Of a stretch of DNA of 64,000 nt, positions 8,711 through 16,940 are shown one piece after another. Numbering within the stretch: the first letter of the stretch is position 1; each line of letters begins with the position of its first letter. The translations under genes were made by a program, and so were the position numbers. Where the stretch lies: NCBI GenBank assembly GCA_046328115.1, contig JAXLXE010000001.1, positions 2,170,001-2,234,000 of the forward strand, read 5' to 3'. A model generated the notes under the pieces. It ran no database searches and was not told the DNA's origin. It was given only the letters and a program-made list of their open reading frames with translations. Source of the stretch: JAXLXE01 sp046328115. GTDB lineage: Bacteria; Chloroflexota; UBA6077; JACCZL01.

Positions 8711-9598
8711 ATGAGCACCTTCGCACCAGCGACACCCATGACGCGATCCACGCTGACGCCAGACGCTGCGCTCTGGCGCCGAAAAGTCGTCAACGGCGTG
8801 GCCACCAGCATCGTCACGCTCTTCTCCGCACTGGCGGTGGCGCTCCTGCTGATCATCCTGGCTTACGTGGCGTTCCGCGGCCTTCCCGCGCTGAACGTGG
8901 CGTTCTTCACGGAGCGCCCACTTCCTTACGGTGAGGTCGGCGGGGGAGTGGCTCCAGCGCTGTTGGGCACGCTCGTCATCCTGGGCGTGGCCAGCCTCAT
9001 CGGTGTTCCGGTGGGGGTCGGCACGGCGATCTACCTCTCAGAGTACGGTCGCGGCACGTTTGCTCGCGCCGTCAGCTTCCTTGTTGACCTGATGGCCGGG
9101 CTCCCGTCCATCGTCATCGGTGTGTTCGTGTGGGCATGGCTGGTCAGGCACGTCATCGGCCAGTACAACGGGCTGGCAGGTGGTGTGGCGCTCGCCATCA
9201 TCATGGTCCCCATCGTCACGCGGACGGTGGAGGAGATCCTCCGCATAGTCCCCAACGGGCTGCGCGAGGCCAGCCTGGCACTTGGAGTTCCGCGCTGGCG
9301 CACGATCCTCGGCGTGGTGCTCCCCACTGCGCGCGCGGGAGTGATCACCGGCGTCGTGCTGTCGCTCGCGCGGGCCGGCGGGGAGACCGCACCGCTACTG
9401 CTGACCGCGCTGGGCAATCAGTTCTTCAGCTTCAACCTGCTGGAGCCGATGGCTGCGCTACCCATCCAGATCTACAACTACGCGGTGGCGCCGTATGACG
9501 ACTGGCACACAAAGGCGTGGGGCAGCGCGCTGATCCTGATCACATCCATCGGTGCGCTCAGCCTGGCCGTACGCCTCGCCGTGAGGCGAACCCTGTGA
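8711..9598 (+). CDS. pstA: Phosphate ABC transporter, permease subunit PstA
   Basis: The permease is 295 residues from the ATG at 8711, 7 bases after pstC. It has six predicted TM segments. Family signatures are GVAPALLGTLVILGVASLIGVPVG, YLSEYGRGTFA, DLMAGLPSIVIGVF and the coupling loop EASLALGVPRWRTILGVVLPTA followed by LARAGGETAPLL. It forms the heteromeric phosphate channel with PstC. The spacing and order (S-C-A-B-phoU) are the classical ones. Confidence 0.95.
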   Translation: MSTFAPATPMTRSTLTPDAALWRRKVVNGVATSIVTLFSALAVALLLIILAYVAFRGLPALNVAFFTERPLPYGEVGGGVAPALLGTLVILGVASLIGVPVGVGTAIYLSEYGRGTFARAVSFLVDLMAGLPSIVIGVFVWAWLVRHVIGQYNGLAGGVALAIIMVPIVTRTVEEILRIVPNGLREASLALGVPRWRTILGVVLPTARAGVITGVVLSLARAGGETAPLLLTALGNQFFSFNLLEPMAALPIQIYNYAVAPYDDWHTKAWGSALILITSIGALSLAVRLAVRRTL

Positions 9599-9646
9599 GC
9601 GCGGCTGCGCCAACGCAGCTCCCCATAGCATCGATCGGAGGGCACC

Positions 9647-10462
9647 TTGGCCACGCCAACGCTTGAACGAGAACACCCCGCCACGGCCGAGGGCCTTGCC
9701 ATGCGGATCGAAGGCCTCAGCGCATGGTACGGCACCCACCTGGCGGTCGCGGACGTGCATCTGACGGTCCCATCCAACGAGGTCACCGCCATCATCGGTC
9801 CGTCCGGATGCGGCAAGTCCACCCTGCTGCGTTGCCTCAATCGCATCCACGAGGTGGTTCCCGGGGCGCGTGCCGAGGGCAGCGTGTACGTGGGCCCTGA
9901 GGACATCTACGCTCCCGAGGTTGACCCCGTGGCCGTGCGGCACCGCATCGGGATGGTCTTCCAGAAACCCAACCCGTTTCCGATGATGTCCATCTTCGAC
10001 AACGTCATCGCGGGGCTCAAACTCAGCGGCAAGGCACGGCGCACCGATCTAGCCGAGATCGTGGAACGCAGCCTACGCGGCGCTGCCCTCTGGGACGAGG
10101 TCAAGGACAAACTAAAGGCTTCCGGAGCGTCGCTCTCGGGAGGGCAGCAGCAACGTCTCTGCATTGCCCGCTCAATCGCCGTCCAACCCGAAGTCCTGTT
10201 GATGGACGAGCCTTGCTCGGCGCTGGATCCCATTGCCACGTATCGGATTGAAGAGCTGATCGTGGAGCTCAAGCAGCGCTACACGATCGTCATCGTGACC
10301 CACAACATGCAGCAGGCGTCACGGGTCTCATCCAACACGGCGTTCATGCTGGCGGCCGAGGACCGGGTAGGGCGACTGGTGGAGTTTGGTCCCACCTCGT
10401 TGCTCTTCACCAACCCACGCGACAAACGAACCGAAGACTACATCACCGGGCGATTCGGCTAA
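9647..10462 (+). CDS. pstB: Phosphate ABC transporter, ATPase subunit
   Basis: The ATPase is 271 residues if the TTG at 9647 is used. That start follows GGAGG with normal spacing. An ATG at 9701 would remove 18 poorly conserved residues. Walker A is GPSGCGKST, the signature is LSGGQQQRLCIARS, Walker B is VLLMDEPCSALDP, and the switch His lies in VIVTHNMQQA. PstB-specific features include LNRIHEVVPGARAEG and FQKPNPFP. It energises PstCA and takes part in signalling phosphate status to the kinase with PhoU. Confidence 0.95.
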   Translation: MATPTLEREHPATAEGLAMRIEGLSAWYGTHLAVADVHLTVPSNEVTAIIGPSGCGKSTLLRCLNRIHEVVPGARAEGSVYVGPEDIYAPEVDPVAVRHRIGMVFQKPNPFPMMSIFDNVIAGLKLSGKARRTDLAEIVERSLRGAALWDEVKDKLKASGASLSGGQQQRLCIARSIAVQPEVLLMDEPCSALDPIATYRIEELIVELKQRYTIVIVTHNMQQASRVSSNTAFMLAAEDRVGRLVEFGPTSLLFTNPRDKRTEDYITGRFG

Positions 10463-10497
10463 CCGCCGCGCACCCCGGGGACACCTATGAGGCAAAC

Positions 10498-11172
10498 ATG
10501 GCCACTATCACCCGCCTGACTTTCGAAAAACAGCTTCGCGAGCTTCAGGAGGAGATGCTCTTCCTGGGTTCTATGGTCGGAACCGCCACCAGCCGGGCAG
10601 TGGACGCCCTTTCGCGGCTCGACGCCAGGCTCGCCCGTCAGGTGATCGCCGAGGATCAGCTCATTGACGACCGTCGCTGGCAGCTCGAGGACCACGCCAT
10701 CCAGCTCATCGCCACCCAGCAGCCGATGGCGGGTGATCTCCGCGTGGTTGCCTCAGTGATGCACATCGCCACGGACCTCGAGCGGATGGGCGACCACGCC
10801 GAAGGTATCGCGAAAATTGTGCTCATGCATGGAGATCAGCCACTCCTCAAACCGCTGATAGACGTTCCACGGATGGCGGAGCTCGCCCTTTCGATGCTCT
10901 CGCGCAGCCTGGACGCCTGGGTCCAACGAGACGCCGAAGCCGCCGCTCAGATAGCTCGGGAGGACGACGCCGTTGACGCGCTCTATGACCAGATCTATCG
11001 CGAGCTCATCTCGTTCATGGTGGAAGATCCGCGAACGATCCAGCGCGCCACCTGGCTGCTCTGGGCCGCGCACAACCTGGAGCGGATCGCCGACCGCGCC
11101 ACCAACATCTGCGAGCGCGTGGTCTACCTCGTGACCGGACGAATCCAGGAGATCAACGTCTCGAAGTACTGA
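10498..11172 (+). CDS. phoU: Phosphate signalling accessory protein PhoU
   Basis: The protein is 224 residues, the family length, built from two three-helix PhoU repeats. The metal-binding motifs are visible in both repeats: DLERMGDHAEGIAK (about 91-104) and NLERIADRATNICER (about 193-207). PhoU connects the Pst transporter with the PhoR-type kinase and represses the regulon when phosphate is plentiful. It is the last gene of the phosphate operon. The next gene, nuoN, converges on it from the other strand 45 bases away. Confidence 0.94.
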   Translation: MATITRLTFEKQLRELQEEMLFLGSMVGTATSRAVDALSRLDARLARQVIAEDQLIDDRRWQLEDHAIQLIATQQPMAGDLRVVASVMHIATDLERMGDHAEGIAKIVLMHGDQPLLKPLIDVPRMAELALSMLSRSLDAWVQRDAEAAAQIAREDDAVDALYDQIYRELISFMVEDPRTIQRATWLLWAAHNLERIADRATNICERVVYLVTGRIQEINVSKY

Positions 11173-11186
11173 GCAGCCGGGGCTGC
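11173..11186. terminator. Weak hairpin between convergent phoU and nuoN
   Basis: GCAGCC-GG-GGCTGC is an inverted repeat (effectively a 5-bp stem with a 4-base loop) in the 45-base gap between the two converging stops. There is no T-run on either side, so an intrinsic terminator is only a weak possibility. Confidence 0.25.
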
Positions 11187-11217
11187 GTGCCCTGGGTGTG
11201 CGCCAGAAGAGGGGGGC

Positions 11218-12555
11218 TCAGCCGCCGGACAGCTTCGAAAGCGCGTACGCGGCGCCCGGAGCCACAACGAGCAGCGCAACCAGGAAGCCGGCCAGGACCA
11301 GCCCCGGCCCGGCGCCGCGCTCCGCCGGCTCGGACGGACGAGCCAGGCTGGGGAGCAGGTCCGGAAGCGGTCGCAGGTAGTAAAGCGCGCCCGCCACGCC
11401 GCCAATCGCGGCGATCACGGCGGGCACCCAGCCCACCGTGGCGATCGCGGCCTGGAGTACCGCCAGCTTGGCCCAAAACCCGGGCAGTGGCGGGACGCCG
11501 GCCAGCGAAAGCAAGCCCACGCACAGCGCGATGACGCGCCCGCGTGTGAGGCCTAGCGAGCTGATCTGATCGAAAGACACGGGCTCCGCGCCGCGGCCTG
11601 AAAGGGCCGCGAACACCAGCAGCACGGTCAGTCCGTAAATGACCGCGTAGTAGATGGCCGCGGTCCGGCCCAGCTCGCCGCACCCCAGCGCCAACACCAT
11701 AAACCCGGCGTTGAGTACCGTGGAGTACGCCAGCATGCGCCGCAGCTCGCGCTGGGCGAGCGCGCCAAACATGCCCCAGACAATCGAGACGATTCCTACG
11801 ATGACCAGGATCGGCGCCATGGGCACGGCCGCGCCCACGGCTAGCTTGCCGATGGCGAACACGGCGGCGATCTTGCTGGCCGCCATCACGAATCCGGCCG
11901 CGCCGGGTGCGCTCGCCGTGTAGGCATCCAGCGATCCCCAGTGGGTGGGCACAACGGCGAGCTTGTACGCGAGCCCAAGCCCCACCAGCGCCACACCGGC
12001 CACCCACAGGCCGCTGTAGGTCCGGTCCATCGTCTGCAGGGTTGGCCAGGACAGCGATCCGGTGGCCACAAAGATCAGTCCAATGCCGTAGATCAGCGCG
12101 GCAAACGAGATCGCGCCGAGCATGAAGTACTTGAAGGCCGCCTCAACCGGGCGTGTACCTCGGCCAAGTGCCACCAGGACCGCGGCAGCAAGAGAAAGCG
12201 TCTCCAGGCCGATCGCGGCGGACAACAGCTCGTCGGCGGTGGCCAGCGTTACCGCGCCGCCGGTGCCAAGCAAGATGAGCGCCGCGACTTCGGGCCGCTG
12301 CGAATCATCCTGAAGCTCCGTGGACGGTAGGAGCAGCATCGCGATCAGCCCAACCAGCAACGGCGCCACCACGCTCATGACCAGAGACGGGTTGTTGTTG
12401 GCCACCGGCACAATGGCAGCGATCAAGGTCACTGCGCCCACCGCGGTCAAAGCTGCCGAATCACGCGCCAGTCTGGCGGTAAACAGCAGCACCACTACCG
12501 CACCGAACACCAGCACGACCACCGAGAGCAGCGCGGGCGCCAGGGACAGGGTCAC
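11218..12555 (-). CDS. nuoN: NADH-quinone oxidoreductase subunit N
   Basis: The antiporter-like membrane subunit of complex I is 445 residues and begins at a GTG that overlaps the nuoL stop (GTGA). The proton-path residues expected in NuoN are present: the TM5 glutamate in GLETLSL, a TM7 lysine in GLAYKLAVVP, and a further lysine in FWAKLAVLQ. Other family blocks are LRRMLAYSTVLNAGFM and GVPPLPGFWAK. It is the last gene of the operon and follows nuoL directly, where nuoM would normally stand. The protein is slightly shorter than average for NuoN but looks intact. Confidence 0.92.
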   Translation of the reverse strand: MTLSLAPALLSVVVLVFGAVVVLLFTARLARDSAALTAVGAVTLIAAIVPVANNNPSLVMSVVAPLLVGLIAMLLLPSTELQDDSQRPEVAALILLGTGGAVTLATADELLSAAIGLETLSLAAAVLVALGRGTRPVEAAFKYFMLGAISFAALIYGIGLIFVATGSLSWPTLQTMDRTYSGLWVAGVALVGLGLAYKLAVVPTHWGSLDAYTASAPGAAGFVMAASKIAAVFAIGKLAVGAAVPMAPILVIVGIVSIVWGMFGALAQRELRRMLAYSTVLNAGFMVLALGCGELGRTAAIYYAVIYGLTVLLVFAALSGRGAEPVSFDQISSLGLTRGRVIALCVGLLSLAGVPPLPGFWAKLAVLQAAIATVGWVPAVIAAIGGVAGALYYLRPLPDLLPSLARPSEPAERGAGPGLVLAGFLVALLVVAPGAAYALSKLSGG

Positions 12556-14291
12556 GGTCGCACCCCCATGTTCACCACAACTCCCGCGTACATCGTGACG
12601 ACGCCCACCGCCACCAGCGCCACGATCCCCAGGATGGACGCCATAGCGTAACTTCCGAGTCGACCGGAGTGGGCGCCAGCCAGTCGCGCGGCCAGTGCAC
12701 CACCGAGGGACGCGGTAGCCACCACCCAGGAATCTGTCGACCCGGCCTCACCCCGCTTCGAATAGCTGTTCGCAAAGAACCAGGGGGAGAGCGCGAAGCC
12801 CGCAATTCCGAGGACAGCCGCGAACAGTCCGATCATGCTGGCGAAGTTCAAGTGCTCCGGATGGCCCACGGTGTCGCCGAGCACACCCGAGAGCGCGCCG
12901 GACGGCCACTCTAGATACCCCAGTACGACCGCGCCGATCGCGAGTGGAACCAGAGGCCATGACATCAGAGGTGAAGGCGCGTGCACGTCATGCCCATCAG
13001 CGGGGGGGCCATAAAATACACCGAAGAACAGCCTTCCGGCGTACAGCCCGGTCAGGCCCGCGCCCACCAGAAGGCAGATCGCCAGGGCCATGTTGTGTTC
13101 CTGGGCCGCGTCAAGAATGGCGTCCTTGCTCAGCGCCCCGGCGGAGCCTGGCACACCGACCAGCGCCAACGAGCCCACCAGGAAGGCGAGATGCGCGCCG
13201 GGCAGCACCTTGCGGAGGCCACGCAGGTCCGCCAGCTCCTCGTGCCCGTGCTTCGCGTGGATGACCATCCCCGCCGTGAGGAACAGCAACGCCTTGTATG
13301 ACGCGTGGGTCAGCAAGTGGAAGATGGCTGCGAACGGCGCCAACAGACCCGCCGCCGCGAACATGTAGCCGAGCTGGCTCACCGTAGAGTAAGCCAGACC
13401 TCGCTTGAAATTCGTCTGCACGCAGCTCGCGGCACCGGCCGCCAGCGCGGTGATGGTGCCCACCCAGGCAGCGACAAGCGCCACCGACGGCGCCGCCTCC
13501 AGGAGCGCGTGCGTGCGCACCAGCAGGTACACACCGGCGGCCACCATAGTCGCCGCATGGATCAGCGCGCTCACCGGCGTGGGGCCCGCCATAGCGGTCG
13601 GTAGCCAGAAGTACAGCGGACCCTGCGCGGACTTGGCCGCGGCGGCGATGAAGACGAGCCAGGCGATCAGTGCCGCGCCGCCCGGCAGGGCCACGCACGC
13701 CGCCGATCCCAGCGTCAGGAGATCGCCGCAGCCGGCTGGCACCACAACTACGGCCAGGAGCAGAGCCGCGTCGCCAATTGCATTGGCGGCTAGCGCCTGG
13801 AGTCCCGCACCAAGCGAATACGGCAGCTTGCGGCGGAAGCTGATCAGCAGGAAGCTGGACAGGCCCACTCCGGTCCAGCCGACCAGGAGCACCGCGATGT
13901 TACCGGCCAGCACCAGGATGGCCATGGTCGCAACGAAGATATCCAGGAAGCAGAAGAAGCGCCGCACGTCGCGGTCGGAGTACTCCGGATCGTCCATGTA
14001 CCCCAGCGAGAAGACGTACACGCACGTGGCGACTGCACCGACGATGGCCAGCATCAAGACTGACAACGCGTCCACGCGCACGTGGAACGCACTGGTGGGC
14101 AGGAACGGCAGCCAGCCATCGAGGCGGAGCTCGAAGGGGCGTCGATCGCCCAACAGCCACGCCGCCGCTAGCACGAACATCGCGATCGGCCCACCCTGGC
14201 TGGCCGCGCCGGGACGACGACCCACACTCAGCGCTGACAACAAGAGGCCAGGCAGCGTGAAGGCCCACGCCCAGCCCAGTACAGCTCCCAT
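12552..14291 (-). CDS. nuoL: NADH-quinone oxidoreductase subunit L, with altered key residues
   Basis: The protein is 579 residues, a little short for NuoL (about 610-650). It is identified as NuoL, not NuoM, by GPTPVSALIHAATMV, NFKRGLAYSTVSQLGYM and LTHASYKALLFLTAGMVIH, and by a hydrophobic C-terminus matching TM16. Lysine of AKSAQGPL, the His/Lys residues of the H-x-x-x-YK segment and the SKD of GALSKDAIL are all kept. The TM5 glutamate, normally in GWEGVGL, is threonine here (T140, codon ACC in GWTGVGLSSF), and the usual LPDAM is LPTAM. TM5 Glu is considered essential for proton translocation in this subunit family. The gene starts 42 bases after nuoK and overlaps nuoN. Confidence 0.93.
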   Translation of the reverse strand: MGAVLGWAWAFTLPGLLLSALSVGRRPGAASQGGPIAMFVLAAAWLLGDRRPFELRLDGWLPFLPTSAFHVRVDALSVLMLAIVGAVATCVYVFSLGYMDDPEYSDRDVRRFFCFLDIFVATMAILVLAGNIAVLLVGWTGVGLSSFLLISFRRKLPYSLGAGLQALAANAIGDAALLLAVVVVPAGCGDLLTLGSAACVALPGGAALIAWLVFIAAAAKSAQGPLYFWLPTAMAGPTPVSALIHAATMVAAGVYLLVRTHALLEAAPSVALVAAWVGTITALAAGAASCVQTNFKRGLAYSTVSQLGYMFAAAGLLAPFAAIFHLLTHASYKALLFLTAGMVIHAKHGHEELADLRGLRKVLPGAHLAFLVGSLALVGVPGSAGALSKDAILDAAQEHNMALAICLLVGAGLTGLYAGRLFFGVFYGPPADGHDVHAPSPLMSWPLVPLAIGAVVLGYLEWPSGALSGVLGDTVGHPEHLNFASMIGLFAAVLGIAGFALSPWFFANSYSKRGEAGSTDSWVVATASLGGALAARLAGAHSGRLGSYAMASILGIVALVAVGVVTMYAGVVVNMGVRP

Positions 14292-14333
14292 GCTCCTAGA
14301 GCCTCCCTGAGCCGACGGACAGCATCGCGAGGC

Positions 14334-14636
14334 TCATCCTTGGATCTCCACCGGCTCGTCAAGGTCAGCCGTCTCGCGGTCGCGGAACAGCGCCAGCGCC
14401 AGACCCAGGCCGATCACCGCTTCCGCCGCGGCCAATACCAGCACCAGCAGCGCGGCGGATTGTCCATCCACAGCGCCGCGCATCCGCGCGCCGAGCACCA
14501 GCACCAGGTTCCCGGCGTTCAGCATGAGCTCCACCGACATCAGTACGGCAATGGGATTCCGCCGCATCAGGATGCCGCCGGCGCCCAGCGCGAAGAGCAG
14601 CGCGCTCGTGCCCAGGACCAGCGATTCAGAGCTCAT
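14334..14636 (-). CDS. nuoK: NADH-quinone oxidoreductase subunit K
   Basis: The three-TM subunit is 100 residues, the exact family size. The ATG at 14636 overlaps the nuoJ stop. Both conserved membrane glutamates are visible: SVELMLNAGNL (TM2) and AAAEAVIGLGLAL (TM3). GILMRRNPIAVLMSVELML is the classical NuoK signature. Together with NuoJ, NuoA and NuoH it forms the hydrophilic axis between the quinone site and the antiporter modules. Confidence 0.95.
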   Translation of the reverse strand: MSSESLVLGTSALLFALGAGGILMRRNPIAVLMSVELMLNAGNLVLVLGARMRGAVDGQSAALLVLVLAAAEAVIGLGLALALFRDRETADLDEPVEIQG

Positions 14637-15157
14637 TGGCGCGGTCCTCGTCGCGGCTCCTCGCGGAGCGGTTCCTGTCGACGCCAGACAGCTACGGCTC
14701 CGATGATCGCGACCAGCAGCAGCGGTGCCGTCAGCTCGAATGGGACGATGAGCCGTCCGAAGAGCGAGCGCCCAATTCCGGCGACGTGGAGACCGGATGG
14801 GCCGGGGCTCACGGCGCTGACCGCGAACACACCAGCCGCTATCAGGACGGCCGCCAGCGCCACGATCGCCACGACCCCAGCGAACACACGTCCAGACGCA
14901 ATCGGCGCCTCGACGCCGCCTGACGGCAGCAGCGACACCACGAACAGGAACAACACCACGATGGCGCCGGAGTAGATCAACACCTGGCCAATAGCCACAA
15001 AGTCCGCCGCCAGCATCAAGTACAGGCCGGCCAACGCCAGGCTATGCCCCAGCAGGGCAACCACGGCATGCACCGGTCGCCGCGCGGCCACAACCCCCAC
15101 CCCACACGCAAGCGCAATGACGCAGCCAATCAGCAGCGGGATGAACGAGCCGCTCAC
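14633..15157 (-). CDS. nuoJ: NADH-quinone oxidoreductase subunit J
   Basis: The five-TM subunit is 174 residues from the GTG at 15157. I chose this start because the longer open frame upstream overlaps nuoI and has no membrane character, whereas this GTG sits behind a GAGG and opens directly into TM1 (SFIPLLIGCVIALACG). TM3 carries the conserved DFVAIGQVLIYSGAIVVLFLFVV segment that forms the pi-bulge helix involved in coupling. The stop overlaps the nuoK start. Confidence 0.9.
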   Translation of the reverse strand: MSGSFIPLLIGCVIALACGVGVVAARRPVHAVVALLGHSLALAGLYLMLAADFVAIGQVLIYSGAIVVLFLFVVSLLPSGGVEAPIASGRVFAGVVAIVALAAVLIAAGVFAVSAVSPGPSGLHVAGIGRSLFGRLIVPFELTAPLLLVAIIGAVAVWRRQEPLREEPRRGPRQ

Positions 15158-15209
15158 GGGGTGGACCTCGGAGCAGAGGCGGAGGAAAAGGCGAGGAGCA
15201 CGCTGCGCA

Positions 15210-15779
15210 TCAGTGGCTCCGCTCACGGTGTCGCGTGTCTGGCGCGCCCTGCGGATGGTGGGTGCGGTACACGGAACCGAGTGTCGTGTGCACTCCACGG
15301 TCGTCCGTCGAATGATCGACGTCCGAGTGGAACTGCGTCCTGGGCGCGTACTTGTCTGGCTCCAGGAGCATCTCCTTGGTGTAGACGAAGTCGGCGCGCT
15401 GGTAGTCCGCAAGCTCGTACTCCGGACCCAGCTTGATGGCGTCCACCGGGCACGCCTCCTCGCAGAAGCCGCAGAAAATGCAGCGGATCAGGTTGATCTC
15501 GTAAGTCTGGGCAAAGCGCTCGCCCGGTGAAACCGGCTTGCTCGGATCGTTCTCCGCCGCTTGCACGTAGATGGCCTGGGAGGGGCAGGCGGCCGCGCAG
15601 AGGCTGCAGCCGATGCACCGCTCGAGTCCATCGGAGTGGCGATACAGACGGTGCCGCCCGCGGAACTTGGTAGCTGGCGTGCGCTTCTGCTCCGGGTAGC
15701 GCACCGTGATCGGCGGCTTCACCACGTGCTTGAGCGTGGTCCAGAACCCCTTGGCCAGCGCTACCGCGTCGTCAATCAT
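15210..15779 (-). CDS. nuoI: NADH-quinone oxidoreductase subunit I
   Basis: The 8Fe ferredoxin subunit is 189 residues and carries clusters N6a and N6b. Both CxxCxxCxxxCP motifs are complete: CIGCSLCAAACP and CIFCGFCEEACP. FRGRHRL, CEEACPVDAIKLGPEYELADY and YTKEMLLEP are family hallmarks. This intact ferredoxin is a useful contrast to the defective one in the hydrogenase-like cluster at 32.4 kb. The C-terminal tail of about 45 residues is His/Arg-rich and not conserved in the family. Confidence 0.95.
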   Translation of the reverse strand: MIDDAVALAKGFWTTLKHVVKPPITVRYPEQKRTPATKFRGRHRLYRHSDGLERCIGCSLCAAACPSQAIYVQAAENDPSKPVSPGERFAQTYEINLIRCIFCGFCEEACPVDAIKLGPEYELADYQRADFVYTKEMLLEPDKYAPRTQFHSDVDHSTDDRGVHTTLGSVYRTHHPQGAPDTRHRERSH

Positions 15780-15851
15780 CGATCACTCCGAATCTCGCCG
15801 ATCCACGCTCGTCAGCCACCCGACCACTCATCGACACGCTGATCTGGTCCT

Positions 15852-16835
15852 TCATCCGAACATCGTGACGACCACGGCCGTCACCGCCACGTTCAGGAGC
15901 CCAAGCGGCAGCAGCACGCCCCAGGACAGTCGCATGAGCTGGTCATACCGCAGGCGGGGCAGGGTGGCGCGGAGCCAGACGAATAGGAACAGGAACGCCA
16001 GCATCTTGATAAAGAGCCAGTGCGGACCTGGCGCAAAGGGCGCCCACCAGCCGCCGAAGAACAGCGTGGAGGCCACCGCGGAGACCGTGATCATAGAGAC
16101 GTATTCGCCGATGAAATACATGGCAAAACGCATGCCGCTGTACTCCGTGTGGTAGCCCGCCACCAGTTCCGACTCCGCCTCAGGCAGATCGAAAGGCGCC
16201 CGGTTGGTCTCAGCGACCGCCGCGATCAGGAACAAGATGAAGCCCAGCGGCTGGATGACGACGAAGGGCACCGAGCGGGCCTGCTGGTCGACCACGTCGC
16301 CCAGTGACAGGCTGCCGCTCACAATGGCCACGCCCACGATGGCAAGTCCCAGAATCAGCTCGTAGGAGACAACCTGGGCGGCCGCCCTCAACCCGCCCAG
16401 CAGCGAGTACTTCGAGCCAGAGGACCAGCCGCCCAGCACCAGACCGTAGACACCGAGGCTGCTGGCGGCCAGCAGATAGAGGACGCCAACCGGCAAGTCA
16501 GCCACCTGGAGCGGCACTTCAACACCGCCGATGGCAACGGTCGGACCGATCGGCACCACCGCGAACGCGGCAAGCGCGGCGAACAGGGCGATCGCCGGCG
16601 CCAACGGGTAGAGCAGCTTGTCAGCGGAGGAAGGCCGAATATCTTCCTTGAAGAGCAGCTTGAGCGCGTCCGCCAGCGGCTGGAGCAGCCCCGTGGGTCC
16701 CACGCGGTTTGGTCCGATGCGGATCTGGATGCGGCTGATCAGCCGCCGCTCGAACCAGGTCATGTACGCCATGCCGGTGAGCAGCGCGAAGATCACGACA
16801 AGCGACCGTACGAGATCTATCGTCAGCTCAGGCAT
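15852..16835 (-). CDS. nuoH: NADH-quinone oxidoreductase subunit H
   Basis: The membrane subunit is 327 residues and forms most of the quinone chamber together with NuoB and NuoD. Signatures are ERRLISRIQIRIGPNRVGPTG near the N-terminus, GWSSGSKYSLLGGLRAAAQVVSYE in the middle, and ETNRAPFDLPEAESELVAGYHTEYSG in the charged quinone-site loop. The start is ATG 16835. A 105-base untranslated stretch separates it from nuoG, the longest internal gap of the operon, and I saw no separate promoter in it. Confidence 0.96.
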   Translation of the reverse strand: MPELTIDLVRSLVVIFALLTGMAYMTWFERRLISRIQIRIGPNRVGPTGLLQPLADALKLLFKEDIRPSSADKLLYPLAPAIALFAALAAFAVVPIGPTVAIGGVEVPLQVADLPVGVLYLLAASSLGVYGLVLGGWSSGSKYSLLGGLRAAAQVVSYELILGLAIVGVAIVSGSLSLGDVVDQQARSVPFVVIQPLGFILFLIAAVAETNRAPFDLPEAESELVAGYHTEYSGMRFAMYFIGEYVSMITVSAVASTLFFGGWWAPFAPGPHWLFIKMLAFLFLFVWLRATLPRLRYDQLMRLSWGVLLPLGLLNVAVTAVVVTMFG

Positions 16836-16940
16836 GATCGCTCACAGTCGAAGCAGTTACGGTCAGGGCAACTGCGATCGAAGCAAATACTTTGGACGGC
16901 TCCGCCCCGCGGATAACCGTCTGGGTCCAGGGCCGCACGA

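Noticed and set aside
12552..14291. The gene at 12.6-14.3 kb as NuoM, with NuoL missing instead
   Set aside because: GPTPVSALIHAATMV and the C-terminal extra helix are specific to NuoL; NuoM has a different motif at this place.
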